A model generated the notes under the pieces. It had not been told where the DNA came from, did no database searches, and saw nothing but the letters and a program-made list of their open reading frames with translations. From NCBI RefSeq assembly GCF_902506145.1, contig NZ_LR733519.1, positions 1,205,777 through 1,269,776 on the forward strand: a stretch of 64,000 bases of DNA. Reading direction: 5' to 3'. The translations under genes were made by a program, and so were the position numbers. The DNA is from Burkholderia sp. 8Y. Lineage in GTDB: Bacteria > Pseudomonadota > Gammaproteobacteria > Burkholderiales > Burkholderiaceae. Shown in pieces: positions 1-9,038 of this stretch (positions are counted from its first letter, which is position 1; each line of letters starts with the position of its first letter).

Positions 1-469
1 TGACGATTTCCGTGACGGGCGCAGCTCGTACGCAGTAGTCGGACATCTGGTAATCGGCATGTGGAAGGGCGGTGATCAGATCGCCATCGAACGGATAACC
101 GAATTCGTGGTATCGACGAATCGCGGCTTCGCCCAATACCGATGCCAGGAGCGTACCGCCCTTGCGTGGCGAGCGCAGGTCGTCGGCCTCGAGTTCGTGG
201 ACAAGCGTGTGCTCGAACTCGTGATGCCCGCCCACATGGTCCGCATGCGTGTGTGTCGCGACTGCGGTCACCTTCTTTTGAAGCAGAAGCCGGGCCGCGT
301 CCCGCAGACTGGCGATGCCCATTCCGGTGTCGATCATGAGGTCCCGGTCGCGGCCCCGCACGTGCCAGATATTGCACCGCATCAGTGGGACGACATGAGG
401 TTCCCACAGCAGCGTGATGTCGTCACTGATGCGCTTCAGTTCAAACCAACGGTCGGCAATTGGCAGCAT
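1..469 (-). CDS. MBL-fold metallo-hydrolase, C-terminus beyond window
   Basis: The reverse strand reads open from an ATG at 469 to the left edge with no stop, so the gene is truncated by the window and not necessarily broken. The roughly 156 residues seen contain the metallo-beta-lactamase-fold signature THTHADHVGG (H-x-H-x-D-H), which binds a dinuclear metal centre in hydrolases of this superfamily, preceded by the usual buried aspartate strand (DLMIDTGMG). There is no signal peptide, so it is probably cytoplasmic. The substrate cannot be told from this fragment. It is not recognisable as PqqB, although PQQ genes lie nearby. Confidence 0.85.
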   Translation of the reverse strand, partial: MLPIADRWFELKRISDDITLLWEPHVVPLMRCNIWHVRGRDRDLMIDTGMGIASLRDAARLLLQKKVTAVATHTHADHVGGHHEFEHTLVHELEADDLRSPRKGGTLLASVLGEAAIRRYHEFGYPFDGDLITALPHADYQMSDYCVRAAPVTEIV

Positions 470-775
470 GGTCGTAGAAGGTCAATGCAAACTAACGGAA
501 GCTGATCTACGGGCAGGAGATTCTGCGGGAGATTCAGGATCTTCTCGAGTTGAAGTATAACGACCTGACGTATCCATGACGAAGCAGGCGACGCGGCTCG
601 GCTGCCTGCCGTGCATGAACGGGGTGTCACTGGTAGTAAAGCCTCGTCCGCTGCTGGTTCGACCTTGAGCTCGGTGTTAGCATCTGAGATAGGGCTCCTC
701 AATACTCTAAACGGCGTCGAGATGAACGTTAGTGGTTGTGAGGTGGCCGGTCTACGCTGAATGATGGAGGTCGCA
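470..775. other. intergenic, with a possible decayed reading-frame tail
   Basis: No intact gene is visible. A short open stretch at 496-579 on the plus strand (28 codons between two stops, with coding-like composition and ending ...LTYP-stop) lacks a start and could be the tail of a decayed gene. This is weak. The remainder would hold the promoters of the flanking divergent genes. Confidence 0.3.
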
Positions 776-1483
776 ATGAAAGGGTTGCTTTCATTCCACG
801 GACGAATCGTCAGAGCGGCTGTCGTCGCACTGAGCATCGTGAGCGTTGCACTCGTGGGACTCGCCGCGACGCGTGACGCCTTCGCGCAAACCGGCGGCGC
901 CTGCATTCCCGTGAGCCAACGAACGACCGAACTCGGATGCTTCGTTTACGCGGAAGAGCATCTGCGAGAACTACCCGACGGACCGGTTTATTGGCATATC
1001 GATCGATTCGCAGATCAGTCATCGGCACAGGCGGCCAAGGGCGAGAATGGAACTGTCGTCGAGATTCTCGGACGCGTCTGGCTCTTTACTATCTCGGGAA
1101 AGTCCTGGCGCCCATCGACTGGAGAACACATTGCCGATATCGGCCCTTTGACGCTTCCCCATGCCCGTTCCTTGATGGCCACGTACATGGAGGGAAACTT
1201 CAAACCCGGCATGCAATCGACGATCCATCGGCATCCCGGCACCGAAGCATGGTTTGTTCTCAGCGGCGCGCAGTGTCTCGAAACGCCGCACGGCGAACAG
1301 ATCGGCAAGCCGGGCGCGCCGCCGGTCATCGTTCCTCCCGGAGAACCGATGCTTCTCACAGGCATCGGCAAAGAACAAGGACACTGGCTGGTGCTCATCC
1401 TCATGGACGCGACCATGCCTCGTGGAACGCCAGCCGACGACTGGACGCCGAAGCATACGTGTGAAGAGATCGCTGCGGAATAA
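776..1483 (+). CDS. exported cupin-domain protein
   Basis: A 235-residue protein. The ATG at 776 is preferred because GGAGG lies 5 nt upstream; the in-frame ATGs at 761 and 764 have no ribosome binding site. Residues 1-38 form a signal peptide (hydrophobic core, then DAFAQ). The second half holds a single cupin barrel with the metal-binding motif TIHRHPGTEAWFVLSG and a distal P-x-G loop. Cupins bind a metal through such His/Glu residues, but their reactions vary widely and no substrate can be assigned. It appears monocistronic. Cysteines near the mature N-terminus (GACIP, LGCF) could form a disulfide in the periplasm. Confidence 0.8.
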   Translation: MKGLLSFHGRIVRAAVVALSIVSVALVGLAATRDAFAQTGGACIPVSQRTTELGCFVYAEEHLRELPDGPVYWHIDRFADQSSAQAAKGENGTVVEILGRVWLFTISGKSWRPSTGEHIADIGPLTLPHARSLMATYMEGNFKPGMQSTIHRHPGTEAWFVLSGAQCLETPHGEQIGKPGAPPVIVPPGEPMLLTGIGKEQGHWLVLILMDATMPRGTPADDWTPKHTCEEIAAE

Positions 1484-1759
1484 GTGTTCTCTCGCAGGCG
1501 GCAGTTTCTCGTTCTGCGATCGGCTGACACAGCAAGGTCTGAGGAAAAGGAAAGAGCGTGCTCGAAGCATCAACCTGACGCCACGTCGGTCGCTATGAGT
1601 TCGTGTCGCTGCACGTCGTTGCCCGATCGCGTGTCCTGACGGTACGCGCGATGAATTGAAGCCGAGCGTGTTCAGATGCCCAATGTCGTGCTCCGGGAAC
1701 GCATTCTCAACACGCGACATCCAAGCCCGTATCCGCAACCTGATGACGGGAGACCTCGG

Positions 1760-2293
1760 ATGAAACTCATTCACACCGCGTTGGCAGCGATGCTCGCCGC
1801 CGCGAGCATCGCGCCTCACGCAGAGAACGCGGCGCCTACCGATCCCCAGATCGCGGCCATCGTGGTGACCGCCAATCAGGTCGATATCGACGCGGGCAAG
1901 CTCGCGGGATCGAAAACGAAATCGAAGGATGTGAAGGCGTTCGCGCAGCAGATGGTCACCGATCATAGCGGCGTCAACAAGGCCGCCGCCGCTCTCGTCA
2001 AGAAGCTCAACGTGACGCCCGAAGACAATGCTACCGCGCAAAGCCTCAAGCAAGGCGGCGACGCTAACCTCGCGAAGCTCAAGACGCTTTCTGACGGCAG
2101 TTTCGACAAATCGTACATCGATCACGAGGTCGCCTATCATGAAAGCGTGCTGGACGCGCTCGACAAGACGCTCATCCCGAGCGCGAAGAACGAGGAGTTG
2201 AAGGCCTTGCTGGTGAAGGTGCGGCCGGCGTTCGTCGCGCATTTAGAGCATGCGCGGAACGTGCAGGCGGAACTGAGCAAGAGCGGTGCATAG
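1760..2293 (+). CDS. DUF4142 exported protein
   Basis: A 177-residue protein starting at the ATG at 1760 (MKLIHTALAAML), which begins a clean signal peptide (cleavage near HAENA); an upstream in-frame ATG at 1676 would spoil it. The rest is the helical ferritin-like DUF4142 domain, recognisable from DIDAGKLAGSKTKSKDVKAF and the paired HE motif near the middle (YIDHEVAYHESVLDAL). Its function is not established. Its stop overlaps the GTG of the cupredoxin gene, so the two are translationally coupled, and the ECF sigma gene follows. Confidence 0.85.
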   Translation: MKLIHTALAAMLAAASIAPHAENAAPTDPQIAAIVVTANQVDIDAGKLAGSKTKSKDVKAFAQQMVTDHSGVNKAAAALVKKLNVTPEDNATAQSLKQGGDANLAKLKTLSDGSFDKSYIDHEVAYHESVLDALDKTLIPSAKNEELKALLVKVRPAFVAHLEHARNVQAELSKSGA

Positions 2294-2600
2294 CCTGCCT
2301 TTGCTTGCTGCTCTCGCGAGCACACTCGCCTTTCCTGTGACCGCGATCGCCGCGACGTATGTCGTCGTCATCGAGCAGATGCGCTTCGACCCGCCGGCGT
2401 TGACGGTGGCGCGTGGCGATCGAGTCATGTGGATCAACAAGGACTTGTTCCCGCATACCGCGACCGCCGACAAGCAAGCGTTCGACTCTTACGCTATTGC
2501 GCCCGATGCGGCGTGGACTTATGTCGCGCGTGATGCCGGAAGCTACGTATACTCGTGCGCGCTTCATCCGACGATGCACGGCAGCCTCAACGTTCGATGA
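2286..2600 (+). CDS. periplasmic cupredoxin (plastocyanin-like)
   Basis: 104 residues from a GTG start overlapping the previous stop by 8 nt. A signal peptide (residues 1-22, ends AIAA) is followed by a single cupredoxin domain. The type 1 copper ligands are all visible: H57 (LFPHTAT), then C91, H94 and M97 in CALHPTM. Such proteins carry electrons or buffer copper in the periplasm. The preceding DUF4142 gene and the sigma factor gene 7 bp downstream make a three-gene operon; an envelope or metal stress role is an inference only. Confidence 0.88.
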   Translation: MHSLPLLAALASTLAFPVTAIAATYVVVIEQMRFDPPALTVARGDRVMWINKDLFPHTATADKQAFDSYAIAPDAAWTYVARDAGSYVYSCALHPTMHGSLNVR

Positions 2601-2607
2601 GACGACC

Positions 2608-3303
2608 ATGAGCGAACCCGCACGAAGCCCGGCAGCGTCCGCAGCCGATGACGACATGGACCTTGCGCGCCGCATCGTCGCGGGCGACCAGCATGCGTTC
2701 GAATTGCTGATGCGCCGGCACAACCGGCGTCTTTATCGCCTGGCGCGATCGACCCTTCGCAACGACGCCGAAGCCGAGGACGCGTTGCAGGACGCCTATC
2801 TGCACGCGTATCGATCGATAAGCCAGTTTCGCGGGGATTCACAGCTTTTCACGTGGCTGTCGAGGCTCGTGCTGAATGAATGCTACGCGCGCTTGCGGCG
2901 TTCGGCCCGGCGTCAGAACGTGATTCCGATCGTGGACCTGCCGGAGTACGTCGAACTGTCCAATGCAATGGCCACGAAGGGCGACGATGCCCCCGACGAG
3001 GCGCTCGCGCGTGCTCAGGTGCGCGCCCTGCTCGAACGCAAGCTCGACGAATTGCCGCAGCTCTTTCGCGCGGTCTTCGTGTTGCGTTCGATCGAGGAGA
3101 TGAGCGTCGAGGAGACCGCGAAGTGCCTCGATCTTCCCGAAGCAACGGTGCGCAGCCGTCACTTTCGTGCACGAAGCATGTTGCGCGAATCGTTGGCACA
3201 CGCCTTCGATCTAGCCGAGCGGGACGTGTTCGAGTTCGGCGGCACGCGCTGCGACCGGATAGTCGCGGGCGTACTATCGAAGATAGCCGGCGGCGCGGCC
3301 TAG
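2608..3303 (+). CDS. ECF-type RNA polymerase sigma factor
   Basis: 231 residues from the ATG at 2608, 7 nt after the cupredoxin stop. Sigma region 2 is clear at about residues 20-90 (DLARRIVAGDQHAFELLMRRHN, then DAEDALQDAYLHAYRS and FTWLSRLVLNECYARLR), and region 4 at about 140-195 (LPQLFRAVFVLRSIEEMSVEETA, then PEATVRSRHFRARSMLRE). There is no region 1.1 or 3, as usual for ECF factors. No anti-sigma gene follows, although ECF genes usually have one; the exported DUF4142 and cupredoxin genes ahead of it may be part of its circuit. Confidence 0.9.
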   Translation: MSEPARSPAASAADDDMDLARRIVAGDQHAFELLMRRHNRRLYRLARSTLRNDAEAEDALQDAYLHAYRSISQFRGDSQLFTWLSRLVLNECYARLRRSARRQNVIPIVDLPEYVELSNAMATKGDDAPDEALARAQVRALLERKLDELPQLFRAVFVLRSIEEMSVEETAKCLDLPEATVRSRHFRARSMLRESLAHAFDLAERDVFEFGGTRCDRIVAGVLSKIAGGAA

Positions 3304-3410
3304 CTCTATCCCGACACGCGCCACCTTCTTATGGATGGGCTTCAGAAGTTCGGCCCGACAGCACTCCTTTCCCGCCGAAGCAAGAATGCGCTGCCGGATC
3401 GTCGCCTTGA

Positions 3411-5213
3411 TTACGACAGGTGATGAACTTCCTGCCGCCCGAACACGGGCGTCGGGATGCCTTCCATGCGAGCCTTCAGTTGCAGCGACAGATACTGCGA
3501 GTAGTGGCGCGACTGATGCAGATTGCCGCCGTGGAACCACAGCGCCTCCTGTTGGGTGGGCTTCCACATGTTGCGCTGCTCGCCTTCCCACGGTCCCGGG
3601 TCTTTCGTCGTAGCGGAGCCAAGGCCCCACACCTTGCCTACCTTGTCCGCGACTTCGCGGGAGATCAGGTCTGCCGCCCACCCGTTCATCGATCCATAAC
3701 CCGTCGCATACACAACGAGATCCGCCGGCAATTCGGTGCCGTCCGAAAGCAGCACGGAATGCGCTTTCAGCTCCGCTACGTCGACGCCGCTTTTCAACTT
3801 GATCTTGCCATCGGCGACGAGGTCGGACGCGCCGACGTCGATGTAATAGCCCGAGCCTCGCCGCAGATACTTCATGAAGAGGCCCGAGCCGTCGTCGCCG
3901 AAATCGAGCATGAAACCCGCGCGTTCGAGCCGCGCATAGAACTCGGCGTCTTGTTCGCGAATCTTCTGGTAGACGGGAATCTGGAACTCGTGAAGGATCT
4001 TGTATGGCAACGACGCAAAAGTCATGTCGGCTTTCCATGTCGTCATGCCAGAGGCGACCGCACGCTCCGAATAAAGGTCGCCGAGCGCATGTTCCATCAG
4101 CGATTCCGACTTCACGATATGCGTCGACGAGCGTTGCACCATGGTGACGTCCACGCCCGCCTCCCATAGCGCGCCGCAAATGTCGTGGGCCGAATTGTTT
4201 GCGCCGATCACCACCACTTTCTTGCCGCGATACGCGTCGGGGCCGGGGTGCTGTGAAGAATGATGCTGCTCGCCCTGAAACACGTCTCGGCCCTTGAATG
4301 AAGGGATATTCGGCTTGCCGGACATGCCCGTCGCGAGCACGAGTTGTTTCGGACGCAGCGTCAGCGTCTCGCCGCCACGCTCGACTTCCACTACCCATTC
4401 TTTCGCGGCTTCGTCGTAGCGCGCCGATTTGCAGGTGGTCGCGCTCCAGTAGTTCAGCTCCATGACCTTCGTGTACATCTCGAGCCAGTCACCCACTTTG
4501 TCCTTCGGCGTGAAGACCGGCCAGTTGTCGGGAAACGGCAGATAAGGCATGTGGTCGTACCAGACGGGATCGTGCAGGCACAGTGTCTTGTAACGCTTGC
4601 GCCATGCGTCGCCCGGCTTGTCGTTCTTATCGATGATGATGGTCGGCACGTTCAATTGCCGTAACCGCGCACCGAGCGCGATGCCGCCCTGTCCGCCACC
4701 GACGATCAGACAATACGGCTGCTTCGTCACACCCAGCGTTTCGCTCTCATGCTCGCGATGTTCCTTCCAGCTTGTTCGGCCGACGCGCGCGCCGTGCTCC
4801 GCGCCCATCGGCCGCTTGAAGTTCTTCGGCTCTTCATGCCCCTTCAGTTCGCTCATCACCGTGAGCAGCGTCCAGATCCGGCCGTTTCTCAGGCGGATGA
4901 AACCATTGCCGCGCGCAACGCCCGTCTCGAACGTGATCCACGCCTGCGCGATCCCGTCTGCTTCTGTTTCTGGCTCACCGGGTGCAACACAAAAATCCGA
5001 AGGATCGGTGGTATCGAGTTGCGCCTCCAGCATCGCAGCGATCTGTTCGCGGCCTTCCATGGTCTTGATGTTCCAGGTGAAACTCACGAGGTCACGCCAG
5101 TAGCAATCCGGCTGGAACAGCTCAACGACAGCGGGAATGTCCCGGTTCGCGAGCGCAGTGTTCAGACGCTCGAGCACATCTGCTACGACGGAGTTCAGAT
5201 TGGCTTCGGCCAC
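3411..5213 (-). CDS. flavin-containing monooxygenase with N-terminal SnoaL-like domain
   Basis: 600 residues from a GTG at 5213 with GGAGG 7 nt upstream. Residues 1-125 look like an NTF2/SnoaL-type domain (VELFQPDCYWRDLVSFTWNIKTMEG). From about 165 onward it is a class B flavin monooxygenase: an FAD Rossmann motif at 172-177 (VGGGQGG), a second dinucleotide fold (VVVIGANNSAHD), and the late ATGYGS loop. It should oxygenate a carbonyl, amine or thioether using NADPH and O2. An upstream GAF-HTH gene on the same strand probably controls it. The substrate is unknown. The length exceeds the typical 430-540 residues because of the extra domain. Confidence 0.87.
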   Translation of the reverse strand: MAEANLNSVVADVLERLNTALANRDIPAVVELFQPDCYWRDLVSFTWNIKTMEGREQIAAMLEAQLDTTDPSDFCVAPGEPETEADGIAQAWITFETGVARGNGFIRLRNGRIWTLLTVMSELKGHEEPKNFKRPMGAEHGARVGRTSWKEHREHESETLGVTKQPYCLIVGGGQGGIALGARLRQLNVPTIIIDKNDKPGDAWRKRYKTLCLHDPVWYDHMPYLPFPDNWPVFTPKDKVGDWLEMYTKVMELNYWSATTCKSARYDEAAKEWVVEVERGGETLTLRPKQLVLATGMSGKPNIPSFKGRDVFQGEQHHSSQHPGPDAYRGKKVVVIGANNSAHDICGALWEAGVDVTMVQRSSTHIVKSESLMEHALGDLYSERAVASGMTTWKADMTFASLPYKILHEFQIPVYQKIREQDAEFYARLERAGFMLDFGDDGSGLFMKYLRRGSGYYIDVGASDLVADGKIKLKSGVDVAELKAHSVLLSDGTELPADLVVYATGYGSMNGWAADLISREVADKVGKVWGLGSATTKDPGPWEGEQRNMWKPTQQEALWFHGGNLHQSRHYSQYLSLQLKARMEGIPTPVFGRQEVHHLS

Positions 5214-5237
5214 GATAAATCCTCCATTAGAACGGAT

Positions 5238-5251
5238 AGCAATGCATTGCT
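5238..5251. promoter_or_regulatory. 14-bp perfect palindrome upstream of the monooxygenase gene
   Basis: AGCAATGCATTGCT is a perfect palindrome 25-38 nt before the GTG of the monooxygenase gene and may be an operator. Just beyond it, 5256-5270 forms a 5-bp stem (GCGGG/CCCGC) with a 5-nt loop that could slow transcription leaving the regulator gene; it has no T-run. Confidence 0.4.
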
Positions 5252-5300
5252 GAAGGCGGGTGTTGCCCGCACTGGAAGTCGAACGGTAAAGCCGCGTGAA

Positions 5301-6443
5301 TCAGCGCCGATGAGGGGCCACGATGTTGTGCTTTGCGATGCGCCGGTAGAGCGTCGCCCTTGACATGCCGAGCAGCTTCGCCGCTTCGATCGGGCGCCAT
5401 TTGGCCGTCGTGAGCGCGTTGACGATACGTCGCCGTTCGGCCATACCGGCTTCGTCTATCGCTGCTTTGTCCGCACTAGGCGCGACGACCGGGGTGCTCT
5501 GCGGATGCCGCGCATCGAGTACCGGTTGGCGCACCCGCGCAAAAAGAGGCTCGCCGCTGCTCGCGAGCCGCACCGTGATCGCGTCGCTTCCCATGCGGGC
5601 ATCGAGAAGCCTCAAGGCGCGCGTATTGAATAGTTCAGACCCATCGCACGGCAAGCGATCGAGCCCTGGCACGCACTCCTTTGCGCGGCGATTCGCGGCG
5701 ACTGCCCTGCCGCGCTCATCGAACGCAATCAGAATCTCAGGCTGCGTTTCCACGTAGTGTCGGTTGCGATGCGCAAGCATCACCCAGCGATTCGTCGTGG
5801 CGTGAAGAAAGTAGCTGTTCTCAATCAGAATCGCGCTCTGCCGAACAATATGATTGACGAGGCGCTGGCTTTCGCGTTCGTCCGGCGACCGTACGGCTGA
5901 TGCGTCCAGCACGCCAATCAACTCGCCGGAAAGGCCGAAAATAGGCGCGGCGCTGCACGTGAGCGTCGTGAACGCGGCGCGGAAGTGTTCGAACTTGTGC
6001 ACCGTGATCGGTTCGCGGTCGAGCAGGACGCTCGCGATGCCGCAGGTCCCTTCCTCGCGCTCCGACCAGCACGATCCCGGGTATAACCCCGCGCGCTTGA
6101 ACGCGTTGCGCCGGTCGGGGTCGACGCGATAGTCGATCGCCACGCCAGCCGCGTCAGTAAGCATCACGCAATAGTCGGCCTCTCGCACCATCTCGTGCAA
6201 TTGCGACAGACACTGTCCCGATGCTCGCAGCACGGGTTCTTCGCGATGGCGAATATCACGAAGCTCCGGGGACGTGAGGATACGAGGCCCGACTGTTGCA
6301 CCCGGATCGAGGTGATGTTCTTCGAGGGAACGCCGGTACGATGACACGAGTCGGGCGGACGCGCCGTCGCCCGGTCGCAGCCCACGCGCCTCGATTGCAT
6401 GTCGCACGCGTTCGATATGTCGGGTCTGCGGAACATAGGGCAT
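5301..6443 (-). CDS. GAF-domain regulator with Fis-type HTH but no AAA+ domain
   Basis: 380 residues from the ATG at 6443, with GGAG 7 nt upstream. The N-terminal two thirds resemble the sensor part of AcoR/acetoin-type activators, with a GAF domain at about 75-225 (EADYCVMLTDAAGVAIDYRVD, then CWSEREEGTCGIASVLLDREPITVHKFEHF). The C-terminus is a Fis-type helix-turn-helix (IEAAKLLGMSRATLYRRI). The central sigma-54-interacting ATPase is missing: no Walker A and no GAFTGA. It therefore cannot by itself open a sigma-54 promoter. It probably controls the monooxygenase gene 87 bp downstream. Confidence 0.85.
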   Translation of the reverse strand: MPYVPQTRHIERVRHAIEARGLRPGDGASARLVSSYRRSLEEHHLDPGATVGPRILTSPELRDIRHREEPVLRASGQCLSQLHEMVREADYCVMLTDAAGVAIDYRVDPDRRNAFKRAGLYPGSCWSEREEGTCGIASVLLDREPITVHKFEHFRAAFTTLTCSAAPIFGLSGELIGVLDASAVRSPDERESQRLVNHIVRQSAILIENSYFLHATTNRWVMLAHRNRHYVETQPEILIAFDERGRAVAANRRAKECVPGLDRLPCDGSELFNTRALRLLDARMGSDAITVRLASSGEPLFARVRQPVLDARHPQSTPVVAPSADKAAIDEAGMAERRRIVNALTTAKWRPIEAAKLLGMSRATLYRRIAKHNIVAPHRR

Positions 6444-6573
6444 GACGAGTCTCCGGCGGTCCGATAGTGTCGCGCGCAATATCTGGTGGCACGGCACATC
6501 GATACTTCGTTGGTTGATGCTTTGTACCACGCGCGTTCGCCGAGATCACACCGCAATGCACCATCGCCGGATT

Positions 6574-6589
6574 TGAGACGTCAGTCTCA
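6574..6589. promoter_or_regulatory. inverted repeat, candidate operator
   Basis: TGAGAC-GTCA-GTCTCA is a perfect 6-4-6 dyad, 131-146 bp upstream of the GAF-HTH start. The size suits a dimeric Fis-type HTH protein. It does not resemble the dyads found at the alcohol-oxidation promoters. Confidence 0.4.
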
Positions 6590-6818
6590 CTACACGATCG
6601 CTGCCAATGCCAGAGCGTCGACGTCGTTCGAAGAAGAGACTTGATGCAGGCACCGGTCGAGAAGCCGTCATTCGCACAGAAGGCTGCGACGCGCATATGA
6701 TGTCCGGGAGCGGTGAGCATCAAGACAGAAGCATCGTGCGACGCTCGAGTGAGTTTGCCGTAGATCTATTCGCCGGTGCATGAAACGGGTATAGCGCGGC
6801 AGTGAGTGCATTCGCCTA

Positions 6819-6834
6819 TCAAGGTAAACCTTGA
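6819..6834. promoter_or_regulatory. inverted repeat upstream of the AcoR-like gene
   Basis: TCAAGGT-AA-ACCTTGA has perfect 7-bp arms and ends 84 bp before the start of the AcoR-like gene. It contains a TTGACC that could serve as a -35 element. It is a candidate autoregulatory site. Confidence 0.4.
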
Positions 6835-6918
6835 CCCATTGCAAACTTGGTCCGGACCTTGCTTTTTAGCGTTCGAAACATCCGGCGATTCGACCGGCAC
6901 TTGCACACGGAGGAGACG

Positions 6919-8856
6919 ATGCAAGACGAGATCCGCGAGATCGCGGCTTCCCACGATGAATGGGAGAGCGGCGGGCTCATCCCGGCGATTCGCAAGGCGC
7001 ATGAGCGGTCGGAGACATTCGGCCTGAATGCCTCGACGCGCCCCGACTACGATGTTCTCACCAACGCCGACTTGCTGCTCAAGCTGGAGCAGAACCGCGT
7101 GCTATGCGCGCACGCGACACCGGTCATGGAAAGCCTGCGCGAGCAGATCGTCAATACGCAAAGCATGATCGTCCTGACGGACGCACAGGGCCTCATTCTC
7201 TATTCCACGGGTGACGACGACTTCCTCGCGCGCGCCGAGAAGGTCGCGCTCCGGGCCGGAGCGAACTGGGCGGAGGAACGGCAAGGCACGAATGCCATCG
7301 GCACCGCGATCGCCGAACGCTCGGCCACGGTCGTGCATGGCGACCAGCACTATCTCGCGGCCAACCGTTTTCTGACATGTTCGAGCGTGCCGATCCTCGA
7401 TCCCTATGGCGATCTGATCGGCGTACTCGACGTCACGGGCGATCATCGCAGCTACCATCGGCACACGATGGCGCTCGCGCGCATGTCCGTGCAGATGATC
7501 GAAAACCACCTGTTTTCCAGCACTTTTCACGGCATGATGCAAATATCCTTTCATGGCCGGCCTGAATTTCTCGGCACGCTCATGGAAGGCATCATGGCGT
7601 TCACCTTCGATGGCCGCTTCCTGTCGGCCAATCGCAGCGCACAATTCCAGTTCGGCCTGCCGCTGTCGGCGTTGCGCGCGCACACCCTTTCGTCGCTTTT
7701 CGGCCTGACAAGCGCGCAATTGATCGATCGTTCGCACACGAGCCGCGCGCCGCACATTTCGCTCAACCTCAACAATGGCACCGTCGTCTGCGCGCGCGTG
7801 CGCCTGAATCGCGCGCCCTTTGCCGATGCGACGACTGCCGTCGCACAGACTGCCCCGCGCGCCCTGGCTCCTCGCGAGCCGTCATCCAGGCTCGCATTGC
7901 TCGAGACGGGCGATGCCAAAGTCTCAGCCGTGATCGGCAAGGTGCGCAAGGTCATCGGCAAGGGTATCCCGATCCTCATCACCGGGGAAACGGGCACGGG
8001 CAAGGAACTGCTCGCGCAAGCCATCCATAGCGATTCGCCGCGTCGCGGCGGGCCTTTCATCGCGGTGAACTGCGCATCGATTCCGGAAAACCTGATTGAG
8101 TCGGAGCTATTCGGATACGAGGAAGGTGCGTTCACAGGCGCGCGGCGCAAAGGCGCGGCCGGCAAGGTGCTCCAGGCGAACGGCGGGACACTGTTCCTCG
8201 ATGAAATCGGTGACATGCCTTACCACTTGCAGGTGCGTCTCCTTCGCGTGCTTCAGGAGCGGGTGATCGATCCGCTCGGCTCGAGCAAGTCCATACCGGT
8301 GGACGTGGCGATCATCTGCGCCACGCACCGCAATCTGCGCGAGATGATCGCTCAAAACACCTTCCGCGAAGACCTGTATTACCGGCTCAACGGACTTGTG
8401 GTCAAGTTGCCGCCCTTGCGCGAACGCACCGACCTCGCCGTCGTCATCATGAACATGATGCGGACGTTAAGCGCCGACGAAGCATGCAACACGCGGCTGT
8501 CCATCGACGACGACGTCATGGCACTTTTCGAGCGTTATTCGTGGCCGGGAAACTTCAGGCAGTTGTGCAACGTGTTGCGCACCGCCGCCGCGATGGTCGA
8601 CGACGATGGCTGCATCCGACGCGAGCATCTTCCCGAAGACTTCTTCGATGACCCGCGCGTCCCTGCGCCAGTAATCAGTGAAGCAAGCACTCCATCGGCA
8701 TTCGATTGCGAACGGCTTCAGGAGGTCACCGTGGCCGTGATCGCCGCAACGCTCGCGCGTCATCATGGCAATGTTTCGGCCGCCGCCCGTGCGCTCGGGA
8801 TCTCACGCAACACGATCTATCGCAAGCTGCCCGCCTGTTCAGTCATGGAGCAGTGA
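6919..8856 (+). CDS. sigma-54-dependent AcoR-like transcriptional activator
   Basis: 645 residues from the ATG at 6919, preceded by GGAGGAG. Order of domains: GAF sensor (about 60-200, with [15 protein letters not shown]), a linker with a degenerate PAS-like part, a sigma-54 AAA+ domain with Walker A at 356-363 (GETGTGKE), intact GAFTGA loop at 403-408 and Walker B at 428-429, and a C-terminal Fis HTH ([17 protein letters not shown]). All parts needed for activation are present. Three sigma-54 promoters with matching upstream dyads follow within 6 kb, before pqqA, the quinoprotein gene and the aldehyde dehydrogenase gene, so it very probably activates them in response to an alcohol or aldehyde. 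Confidence 0.93.
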   Translation: MQDEIREIAASHDEWESGGLIPAIRKAHERSETFGLNASTRPDYDVLTNADLLLKLEQNRVLCAHATPVMESLREQIVNTQSMIVLTDAQGLILYSTGDDDFLARAEKVALRAGANWAEERQGTNAIGTAIAERSATVVHGDQHYLAANRFLTCSSVPILDPYGDLIGVLDVTGDHRSYHRHTMALARMSVQMIENHLFSSTFHGMMQISFHGRPEFLGTLMEGIMAFTFDGRFLSANRSAQFQFGLPLSALRAHTLSSLFGLTSAQLIDRSHTSRAPHISLNLNNGTVVCARVRLNRAPFADATTAVAQTAPRALAPREPSSRLALLETGDAKVSAVIGKVRKVIGKGIPILITGETGTGKELLAQAIHSDSPRRGGPFIAVNCASIPENLIESELFGYEEGAFTGARRKGAAGKVLQANGGTLFLDEIGDMPYHLQVRLLRVLQERVIDPLGSSKSIPVDVAIICATHRNLREMIAQNTFREDLYYRLNGLVVKLPPLRERTDLAVVIMNMMRTLSADEACNTRLSIDDDVMALFERYSWPGNFRQLCNVLRTAAAMVDDDGCIRREHLPEDFFDDPRVPAPVISEASTPSAFDCERLQEVTVAVIAATLARHHGNVSAAARALGISRNTIYRKLPACSVMEQ

Positions 8857-8886
8857 GATGTTGCGTCGGTGTTCCATTTTGGAACA
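8836..8886. promoter_or_regulatory. tandem activator-binding dyads upstream of pqqA
   Basis: Two 6-5-6 dyads, TGTTCA-GTCAT-GGAGCA (8836-8852) and TGTTCC-ATTTT-GGAACA (8870-8886). The second is perfect and extends to 8-bp arms (8869-8887). Their centres lie 34 bp apart, and the proximal centre is 84 bp from the -24 GG of the promoter at 8961. The distal one overlaps the end of the activator coding sequence. They are inferred to be enhancer sites for the AcoR-like protein. Confidence 0.65.
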
Positions 8887-8960
8887 CTGCAATCGCGGCG
8901 TGCCCTCGGGCGGCGCTTGATCGAGTCGAGCTGAAAGCCGCGCACGGTCCCCTTCATTGA

Positions 8961-8976
8961 AGGCATAGACCTTGCA
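8961..8976 (+). promoter_or_regulatory. sigma-54 promoter of pqqA
   Basis: AGGCATA-GACC-TTGCA matches the -24/-12 consensus, with GG at 8962-8963 and GC at 8974-8975 separated by the required 10 nt. Transcription should begin near 8987, about 52 nt before the pqqA start. Confidence 0.65.
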
Positions 8977-9038
8977 CGCGTGACCTCCGGTCGCGAAACG
9001 GTTCGTGACCGACATGACGCATCATTCAAGGAGACGAC

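Larger units (their letters stand above)
6444..6918. other. divergent intergenic region between two regulator genes
   Basis: 475 bp without a gene between the diverging GAF-HTH and AcoR-like genes. It holds two perfect inverted repeats, listed separately, and presumably both promoters. No convincing -35/-10 pair was identified by eye. Confidence 0.6.

Noticed and set aside
1-469. PqqB identity for the truncated metallo-hydrolase
   Set aside because: The visible sequence has general MBL-fold motifs and lacks PqqB features; it is also 8.5 kb from pqqA.
1019-2242. Long minus-strand frame of 407 codons
   Set aside because: It lies opposite the cupin and DUF4142 genes, is arginine/histidine-rich, and has no domain; it is a shadow of high-GC coding sequence.
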